Shown: positions 6,308 through 11,216 of the stretch, in pieces
Layout: the number at the start of each line of letters is the position of its first letter
How positions within the stretch are numbered: the stretch's first letter is position 1
Source: JBCDKH01 sp964388485
GTDB taxonomy: Bacteria; Planctomycetota; Phycisphaerae; Tepidisphaerales; Tepidisphaeraceae
Direction of reading: 5' to 3'
Length of the DNA stretch: 14,172 nt
NCBI GenBank assembly: GCA_964388485.1
Contig: CAYMAS010000067.1
Span: 1 to 14,172 of the forward strand
Translations under genes and position numbers: made by a program
Notes under the pieces: generated by a model
What the model was told of the DNA's origin: nothing
Databases searched by the model: none
Seen by the model: only the letters and a program-made list of their open reading frames with translations

Positions 6308-7365
6308 TAGTCGTCTTCGTCCGACTCCATCGTCTCCTTGAACGTCTCGAGGTTTTCGATGAAGACGGTCGTGCCGCGGGCGACGCAGGTGAGGGGGTCG
6401 TCGGCGAGGCGGGCGTCGAGGCCGGTGGCAGTTTGGATGACTTGTGGCAGGCCGCGGAGCAAGGCACTACCGCCGGCCAGGGTGATGCCGTTTTGCAGGA
6501 GGTCGGCAGCCAGTTCGGGCGGGCACTTTTCGAGCGTGCTGGAGACGGCTTCGACGATCTGATTCACCGGCTCGGCCAACGCCTCTCGCACCTCGCCGGC
6601 CCCGATCTCGACGCGGCGTGGCAGCCCGCCGATGAGGTCGCGGCCGCCGACCATCATGCGGGCGTTCTCCTCGAAACCCTCTTCGGGTCCGGCACTGCCG
6701 ATCTCCACTTTGATCTGCTCCGCCATCGCCGGGCCGATCGACATGTTGTAGTTCTTTTTCATGTGGCTGACGATCGCGTTGTCGAAGTCGTCGCCTGCCA
6801 CGCGGACGCTTTGGCTGACGCTGACGTCGGCCAGCGAGATGATCGCCACGTCCGTCGTGCCGCCGCCGATGTCGATGATCATCGACGCCGTCGGATCACT
6901 CACCGGCAGACCCGCGCCAATGGCCGCGGCGAACGGTTCGGCGACGAGGTAGATGCGGCGTCCGCCGGCCCGCTCGGCGGCGAGTTTGACGGCGCGCTTT
7001 TCGACCTGCGTGATGCCGCCGGGGATGGCGATGACGACGCGTGGGCTGATCCACTTTTTGCCGGTGGCCTTGCGGATGAAGTACCGAAGCATGGCTTCGG
7101 TGACTTCGAAGTCGCTAATCACGCCGTCCTTGAGCGGTCGGACCGCTTCGATGCCGCCGGGCGTTCGGCCGAGCATGTCCTTGGCGACCTGACCCACCGC
7201 CTGGCCGTCGTTCATGACCTTGCCGGTGCGGCTGTTGACGGCGACAACGGAAGGCTCGTTGAGCACGATGCCGCTCTGGCTGGTGCAGACGAGGGTGTTG
7301 GCGGTGCCTAGGTCGATGCCGAGGTCGACGCTGGCGAAACCGAAGAGTCGGTCGAAGAGTGACAC
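6304..7365 (-). CDS. mreB: Actin-like cell shape protein MreB
   Basis: A 353-aa bacterial actin that forms membrane-bound filaments guiding cell-wall synthesis. All nucleotide-fold motifs are present: phosphate-1 IDLGTANT (17-24), VVIAIPGGITQVEKRAV (110-126), AEPFAAAIGAGLPV (142-155), phosphate-2 IIDIGGGTTDVAIISL (163-178), adenosine motif GITLAGGSALLRGL (293-306) and ARGTTVFIE near 329. Several positions differ from the usual MreB text as I recall it (AEP for EEP, AGGS for TGGG). The start is GTG 7365: an in-frame stop lies two codons upstream and homology begins within ten residues. No mreC or mreD follows, since the gene converges on the methyltransferase with overlapping stops. It is divergent from thiS, and its likely promoter overlaps that of thiS. 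The very acidic C-terminus (ESDEDDY) is a small tail beyond the conserved fold. Confidence 0.94.
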   Translation of the reverse strand: MSLFDRLFGFASVDLGIDLGTANTLVCTSQSGIVLNEPSVVAVNSRTGKVMNDGQAVGQVAKDMLGRTPGGIEAVRPLKDGVISDFEVTEAMLRYFIRKATGKKWISPRVVIAIPGGITQVEKRAVKLAAERAGGRRIYLVAEPFAAAIGAGLPVSDPTASMIIDIGGGTTDVAIISLADVSVSQSVRVAGDDFDNAIVSHMKKNYNMSIGPAMAEQIKVEIGSAGPEEGFEENARMMVGGRDLIGGLPRRVEIGAGEVREALAEPVNQIVEAVSSTLEKCPPELAADLLQNGITLAGGSALLRGLPQVIQTATGLDARLADDPLTCVARGTTVFIENLETFKETMESDEDDY

Positions 7366-7448
7366 GCGTTAGGCCTTGATCCGAAGGGGCTTGAAGGGCG
7401 ATTGCCGGGAGCTGACCCGATCCGTCGGGCAGAGGTTCTACAGGCCGA

Positions 7449-7454
7449 TAAGGT
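7449..7454 (+). promoter_or_regulatory. -10 element of thiS
   Basis: TAAGGT ends exactly 6 nt before the GTG start of thiS. With the following A it forms TAAGGTA, which also reads as a -10 (TACCTT) on the opposite strand for mreB. The AGG/GGGG in this stretch could alternatively act as a ribosome binding site. Confidence 0.45.
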
Positions 7455-7478
7455 AGGGGCGTGGAGCAAGCGTCGCAA
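7450..7478 (-). promoter_or_regulatory. Likely mreB promoter overlapping the thiS start
   Basis: On the minus strand TTGCGA (7473-7478), a 17-nt spacer and TACCTT (7450-7455) form a good sigma-70-like promoter. It would give an mreB leader of about 80 nt. The -10 overlaps the thiS -10 on the other strand, and the -35 lies inside the first thiS codons. Confidence 0.4.
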
Positions 7479-7691
7479 ACCGGAGAAGGTTCCCTGGGCA
7501 TCACCGTCAACGGCGAGCCGCGTCGGGTGCCGACGGGTTCGACGATCACGACCTTGCTCCAGGACGCCAAGTTGTTGCCGCGACAGGTGGCGGTCGAAGT
7601 CAACAAGCGGCTGCTTCGGGCGGACCGGTACGACGAGACGCTAGCCGATGGCGACTCGATCGAGATCGTGACGTTCGTCGGCGGTGGATGA
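7461..7691 (+). CDS. thiS: Sulfur carrier protein ThiS
   Basis: A 76-aa ubiquitin-fold sulfur carrier. ThiF adenylates its C-terminal glycine, which then becomes a thiocarboxylate and hands sulfur to ThiG for thiazole formation. Seen here are the N-terminal strand ITVNGEPRRVPTGSTITTLL (14-33), VAVEVNKRLL (43-52), RYDETLADGDSIEIV and the required C-terminal Gly-Gly as FVGGG. The start is GTG 7461, with TAAGGT ending 6 nt upstream and a purine-rich AGGTAGGGG just before it. The first ~12 residues (EQASQTGEGSL) are a short extension. No other thi gene is adjacent: thiG is 5.6 kb away on the other strand, and no thiF, thiH or thiO is in the window. The other MoaD/ThiS-type carriers are less likely, given the ThiS-like length and the FVGGG end. 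Confidence 0.9.
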   Translation: MEQASQTGEGSLGITVNGEPRRVPTGSTITTLLQDAKLLPRQVAVEVNKRLLRADRYDETLADGDSIEIVTFVGGG

Positions 7692-7740
7692 GGATGAAGG
7701 GGGCTACCAGACTTCAGGCTACGAGTTCTCCCAGAAGTCC

Positions 7741-9201
7741 CTACTGCGGGCTCTTGCGACCCGGGTGCGTCGGCTTCGGGATCTCGCCGGACAAAGGCGG
7801 CAGGAGCTTGCCGGCATTGAACCGGCCGCGGGGATCGAAGGCCCGCTTCGTCCGGTGGAACATGTTCAGCGTCGTCTGATCGAAAAGCCGCGGCATCATC
7901 GAGAGCTTCTCCAAGCCGACGCCGTGTTCGCCGGTGATCGTGCCGCCGAAGTCGATGCAAGCTGCCAGCACTTCCTCGGCCGCTTCGAGCACGTTGGCGA
8001 CTTGCGCGTCGTTCTTGTCGTCGTACAGGAAGATCGGATGCACGTTGCCGTCGCCGGCGTGGAAGACATTGTTGATGACCAGGCCGCGACTCTGGCCGAT
8101 CTCGCCGATCCGTGTCAGCACCTCCGCCAACCGACTCCGCGGCACGCAGGCATCTTGCGTGCAGTAACTCGGACTGATTCGGCCGATGGCGCCGAACGCC
8201 TTTTTGCGGGCACCCCACAATTCGTTTTTGCGAGCCACGTCGCTGGCGGTTTCGCAGGTCAGGGCGTTGCGACCACGAATCAGATCGACCACGGCTTCCA
8301 GATTGCGATCCAGTAACGGGGCGGCATCGTCGAGCTCGATGAGCAACATGGCCCCGGCTGAAGGGTCGATGCCGAGCTGGAAGACCTTTTCGACGACGTT
8401 GACCATCGCCCCGTCGAGCATCTCCATGGCCGCCGGCAGGTGGCCGCTGGCGATGATGTCGCTGACCGCGTCGCAGGCGTCGACCTGAGTGGGAAAGGTC
8501 GCGACGATCGTGCGAAAGTCAGTTCGCTTCGGCGACAGCTTGACGACGACTTCCACGATCAGGCCCAGCGTCCCCTCGCTGCCGCAGGCCAGGCCGACGA
8601 GGTCGAATCCGCCTGCGGTGGAGAGTTCGATCAGTGTTCCTTCGCCGTCGCAGATCGTGACGGCCTGGACGTGACTGCTCGTGACGAAGTCCTTCAGGAC
8701 GTGGATACCGCCGGCATTCGTTGCCGCGTTGCCGCCGAGGGTCGAGGCCCGTTGGCTGCTGGGGTCGGGAGCAAAGTGAAACCGTTCCCCGCCAGGCAGT
8801 CGGGCGACGGCGTCGGAGAGGGCGGTGTTCCGCACGCCGGCGCCACAACGGGCGGTGCGGCTGGCGAGGTCGATGTGGTGGATCTGGTCGAGCTTGGTGG
8901 TCGAGACGATGACGGCAGGCCGTCGCGGGTCGGTCGGCACGGTCCCGCCGGTGAGGCCTGTGCCGCTGCCACGTGGCATGACGTCGATGCCGTGCCGGGC
9001 GAGCAGGGCAACGACGTGGCCGACGGATTCGGAAGTGCCCGGAAAGACGACCGCCGCGGGCCTGCCGCGGGCGAGCGTGAAGCCGTCGGTCTCGTAAACG
9101 CTCAACTCGGCCGGATCGCTCAAGACCTTGGCGACCCCGGGCATCGCATGCAGATCCTCGAGCACCTGTTCAGGAATTGGCGTGCTGGTGACGGCGTGCA
9201 T
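7741..9201 (-). CDS. FAD-linked oxidase, GlcD-type (glycolate/D-lactate dehydrogenase family)
   Basis: A 486-aa flavoprotein of the VAO/PCMH family. The FAD-binding half shows PRGSGTGLTGG (76-86), PDPSS near 145, GGNAATNAGGIHVLK (156-170) and GSEGTLGL (207-214). The C-terminal half shows LWGARK near 328, the metal/substrate histidines in NVFHAGDGNVHP (H381, H388) and TGEHGVGLEK (E425, H426). Length and order match GlcD. Such enzymes oxidise glycolate, D-lactate or related 2-hydroxy acids and pass electrons to an Fe-S partner or the quinone pool. No glcE or glcF is adjacent, so the acceptor and exact substrate stay open. ATG 9201 is preferred over the open frame upstream: TACGCT ends 5 nt before it and homology starts soon after. 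A double-palindromic element lies 23 bp upstream, over the expected -35 region. Confidence 0.9.
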   Translation of the reverse strand: MHAVTSTPIPEQVLEDLHAMPGVAKVLSDPAELSVYETDGFTLARGRPAAVVFPGTSESVGHVVALLARHGIDVMPRGSGTGLTGGTVPTDPRRPAVIVSTTKLDQIHHIDLASRTARCGAGVRNTALSDAVARLPGGERFHFAPDPSSQRASTLGGNAATNAGGIHVLKDFVTSSHVQAVTICDGEGTLIELSTAGGFDLVGLACGSEGTLGLIVEVVVKLSPKRTDFRTIVATFPTQVDACDAVSDIIASGHLPAAMEMLDGAMVNVVEKVFQLGIDPSAGAMLLIELDDAAPLLDRNLEAVVDLIRGRNALTCETASDVARKNELWGARKKAFGAIGRISPSYCTQDACVPRSRLAEVLTRIGEIGQSRGLVINNVFHAGDGNVHPIFLYDDKNDAQVANVLEAAEEVLAACIDFGGTITGEHGVGLEKLSMMPRLFDQTTLNMFHRTKRAFDPRGRFNAGKLLPPLSGEIPKPTHPGRKSPQ

Positions 9202-9206
9202 GGGTA

Positions 9207-9212
9207 AGCGTA
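9207..9212 (-). promoter_or_regulatory. -10 element of the GlcD-type gene
   Basis: TACGCT on the minus strand ends 5 nt before the ATG at 9201. The region where a -35 would lie falls in the left arm of the palindromic element at 9224-9305, so that element could influence this promoter. Confidence 0.45.
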
Positions 9213-9223
9213 GTGATCCTCCG

Positions 9224-9305
9224 CGGAGCGGCGTCGCTTGCGACGCGTCTGGGGAAGCGACACGAGACTTCCAATCTGGAAGGCGTCGCAAGCGACGCCG
9301 CTCCG
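9224..9305. repeat. 82-bp REP-like element: inverted repeat of palindromes
   Basis: Two perfect 23-bp inverted arms, 9224-9246 and 9283-9305, flank a 36-bp centre. Each arm is itself a hairpin: GCGTCGC, 2-nt loop (TT or AA), GCGACGC. The right arm is directly preceded by a third small hairpin, CTTCCA-ATC-TGGAAG (9268-9282). This nested layout resembles REP/BIME elements or a small non-coding mobile element. It lies in the divergent spacer between the GlcD-type gene and the DUF3467 gene, so it is not a terminator of either. No coding capacity is evident. Confidence 0.7.
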
Positions 9306-9355
9306 ATTCGATACGCGTGAGAAGACGAAGACGCAAAAGTATCGGACGCGTCCAT

Positions 9356-9383
9356 TTGCCATTCACGCCTCCGTCCGCACAAT
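9356..9383 (+). promoter_or_regulatory. Possible promoter of the DUF3467 gene
   Basis: TTGCCA (9356-9361), a 16-nt spacer and CACAAT (9378-9383) form a plausible sigma-70-type promoter. The leader would be roughly 95 nt. No TANNNT lies close to this start codon, unlike most genes here. The rest of the 9306-9483 spacer shows nothing I can name. Confidence 0.3.
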
Positions 9384-9483
9384 GTCCAGCCCCGGCCGCG
9401 GCGTGTCGCCGTGCCACTGCCCACCCAGGGCGACTTTTGCCCACACCGGGCCACTCTCAGCACTTTCCAGCCAACACCACATC

Positions 9484-9840
9484 ATGGCCGACGAAGAAAC
9501 TCCATCGACCGAAGGACAACCCAAGGGCCCGCAGGTCATCATCGACGACCGCGACCTCCAGTACGTCTACGCCAACGCCTACCGCGTCCACGCCGCCGAC
9601 GAAGTCGTGCTCGACTTGGGTTACAACATGCCCAACCCGAACCCCAACCCGCAGCAGCAGCAGTCGGGCGTGCAGCAGGTGCTCTACAAGGGCAGCCACC
9701 GCGTCATCATGAGCTACGCCAACGCCAAGCGGCTCGCCGGCAGCCTCGTGGCGCTGGTCAAGCGGTACGAGCAGCAGTTCGGTGAGATCAAGCTGCCCCA
9801 GGCCCAGCCCGCCCCAGGCCAGGGCCAGCCGGTGCAGTAA
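9484..9840 (+). CDS. DUF3467 family protein
   Basis: A 118-aa cytoplasmic protein of the DUF3467 family, whose function is not established. The family pattern is visible: VIIDDRDLQYVYANAYRVHA (18-37), then a VVLDLGYNMP strand (41-50), and HRVIMSYANAKRLAGSLVAL (72-91) leading into an amphipathic helix ending YEQQFGEIKLP. Between the halves is a low-complexity linker rich in N, P and Q (51-65), and the C-terminus is another P/Q/G-rich tail (105-118). Both are probably disordered. ATG 9484 is chosen because the DUF starts shortly after; earlier in-frame codons run through the REP-like element and are non-homologous. It converges with the amidohydrolase gene, separated by a strong hairpin. Confidence 0.8.
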   Translation: MADEETPSTEGQPKGPQVIIDDRDLQYVYANAYRVHAADEVVLDLGYNMPNPNPNPQQQQSGVQQVLYKGSHRVIMSYANAKRLAGSLVALVKRYEQQFGEIKLPQAQPAPGQGQPVQ

Positions 9841-9864
9841 GGTCATTCCGAATCTGAGACCCAC

Positions 9865-9888
9865 GCCCACGGACTTGAGTCCGTGGGC
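9865..9888. terminator. Strong hairpin between convergent genes
   Basis: An 11-bp perfect stem, GCCCACGGACT pairing with AGTCCGTGGGC around TG (in practice 10 bp with a TTGA tetraloop), lies between the DUF3467 stop (9840) and the amidohydrolase stop (9906). It can fold on either strand. Its position suggests a bidirectional terminator, though no T-run follows on the plus strand. It may also be a dispersed genomic palindrome. Confidence 0.5.
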
Positions 9889-9905
9889 ATGTTCGTAAAG
9901 AAACC

Positions 9906-10997
9906 TTACACATCCGGAACGACACCCACACGCGAGAGAAGCCTCAAGACGTTCTCCCGATACAGCTTCACCAGCACCTTCCGCGGCAATTCCAGCCCCC
10001 GCAACACCGGCTCGCCATCTGGCGCATCGGGGTCGCTGATCGGGCTCGGCCCGTCGTAATCGCTCTCCCACAACTTCCGATGGGCCCACCACCGGCTCGC
10101 GTAGAACTCGCGGTTTCGCAGGCCCTGGCTCACCTGGTCGCTGCCCCACATGAGCCGGTCCTGGAAGTCGATCACGAACTGGCGCATCTCGTCCCGACGA
10201 CGCGACACCTCCCGGACCATCCACTTGGCGGCCGACAGGTCAAGCATCAGGTCCGGGTAGGTGGACAGCAGATGCCGTAGCCGATCCGGATTCTCCGGCC
10301 AGCCGCCGAGGTGCGCGCCCCACCAGGGCCAGCCGCGGGTGTGCTCCAGCAGCTCTTCCCACGCGTCGTAATGCTCGTCGCGGGTGCCCCAGAACTCGGG
10401 GTCGTCGCCGTAGCGGTCGGGGTGCTCGTACCACGTCTGCGGGTCGCCGATGTGGGTCATGATGATCATGCCCAAGTCGCGGGCCCGGTCGACGTACCGC
10501 TTGAGCCGGTCGCTGCCGAGGAACAGGCCCGACTTCTGCATGGTCTGAGGCGCCAGGTGGAACTTGACGACCCGGCTGCCGAGGTGGTGAAAGCCGCTGA
10601 CGCGTGGCCAGAAGGTGCTTTCGTCGTAGCCGCCGGGCTCCCAGGCGGGCACGGCGATGAGGGTCGTCCGCCGGCCGAACGGCGACTGCTGGAGGCGAAT
10701 GGCCTCTTCCAGCGGTGTCATCGTGATCGTGTGGTCGATGCCGAACGCGTCCGCCGCGGCAAACCACTCGCCGGCGTGGCCGGCGCTGAGCAGGTGGGTG
10801 TGGCAGTCGATGATCGTTCCCTGGATCGTCCGCGGCATGGAGCGGGCTTCGGCGTCGAAGTCGAGGCCGGTGCGGTTGAACGACTCGCGTTTGGGCGGAT
10901 CGAGCTTGGGCGGCGTCCAGACGCGGGCGAGTCGTCGCCTGGCCTCGCGGCGCTGCTTGGCCTCGCGGCGGTCGTCTGGCTCTTTTGGCGTCTCCAC
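9906..10997 (-). CDS. Amidohydrolase-2 family metal-dependent hydrolase
   Basis: A 363-aa TIM-barrel hydrolase of the amidohydrolase-2 (PF04909-like) group. Metal ligands are visible: HxH in IIDCHTHL (H66, H68), H182 in IMTHIGDP, H229 in WGAHLGGWPE, and D287 in LMWGSDQ. VVKFHL near 143-148 fits the barrel strand that carries further active-site residues. The family covers hydrolases and decarboxylases (for example of 6-methylsalicylate or ACMSD type); the substrate cannot be inferred. The ~50-residue N-terminus is arginine/lysine-rich and probably helical (REAKQRREARRRLARVW), an unusual extension. I choose GTG 10997, where TATGGT lies 8 nt upstream. A TTG at 11066 is in frame but lacks such a signal, and ATG 10838 would begin just at the barrel. 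The divergent neighbour is the M8 peptidase gene. Confidence 0.83.
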   Translation of the reverse strand: METPKEPDDRREAKQRREARRRLARVWTPPKLDPPKRESFNRTGLDFDAEARSMPRTIQGTIIDCHTHLLSAGHAGEWFAAADAFGIDHTITMTPLEEAIRLQQSPFGRRTTLIAVPAWEPGGYDESTFWPRVSGFHHLGSRVVKFHLAPQTMQKSGLFLGSDRLKRYVDRARDLGMIIMTHIGDPQTWYEHPDRYGDDPEFWGTRDEHYDAWEELLEHTRGWPWWGAHLGGWPENPDRLRHLLSTYPDLMLDLSAAKWMVREVSRRRDEMRQFVIDFQDRLMWGSDQVSQGLRNREFYASRWWAHRKLWESDYDGPSPISDPDAPDGEPVLRGLELPRKVLVKLYRENVLRLLSRVGVVPDV

Positions 10998-11005
10998 GGC
11001 GGCGG

Positions 11006-11011
11006 ACCATA
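11006..11011 (-). promoter_or_regulatory. -10 element of the amidohydrolase gene
   Basis: TATGGT on the minus strand ends 8 nt before the GTG at 10997. This supports the GTG start and the same short-leader layout as other genes in the window. Confidence 0.4.
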
Positions 11012-11101
11012 GACGCCGGTCGCAGTGCAACCCTGAGACGGCTGACGCGTCTGAGGAGGAGAACAAGGATCATCCGGGTTGCGGCGATGCTCCCGACCGT
11101 G

Positions 11102-11130
11102 TTGACACGCCGCCTCCGATGCCCGACGAT
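11102..11130 (+). promoter_or_regulatory. Likely promoter of the M8 metallopeptidase gene
   Basis: A consensus TTGACA (11102-11107), a 17-nt spacer and GACGAT (11125-11130) lie in the 219-bp divergent spacer. The transcript would have a leader of about 80 nt. A small GGGCC-GTCCT-GGCCC stem (11146-11160) lies in that leader. Nothing else in the spacer is recognisable. Confidence 0.45.
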
Positions 11131-11216
11131 CCTGTCTCACCCGCCGGGCCGTCCTGGCCCCTCCAGCTCTGGACGCTGCGTGTCCGGAGTTCCACCCGCT
11201 GCACCGCATCGCTCCG

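Noticed and set aside
6433..7311. 292-codon plus-strand open frame
   Set aside because: It is a shadow of mreB caused by GC-rich codon use, with Asp/His/Arg-rich meaningless composition.
7692..7740. Terminator between thiS and the GlcD-type gene
   Set aside because: Only a 6-bp stem (GACTTC/GAAGTC) with a long loop could be found, without a T-run; too weak to call.
7115..8218. 367-codon minus-strand open frame spanning mreB, thiS and the GlcD-type gene
   Set aside because: It overlaps three recognised genes and has no family features.
9854..9859. CTGAGA as part of a TPP riboswitch (also at 11033-11038)
   Set aside because: The other conserved TPP-box blocks are missing, and neither site precedes a thiamine gene.
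10998..11066. Longer amidohydrolase starting at TTG 11066
   Set aside because: The added residues show no conservation pattern and run through the TATGGT hexamer that fits the GTG start at 10997.
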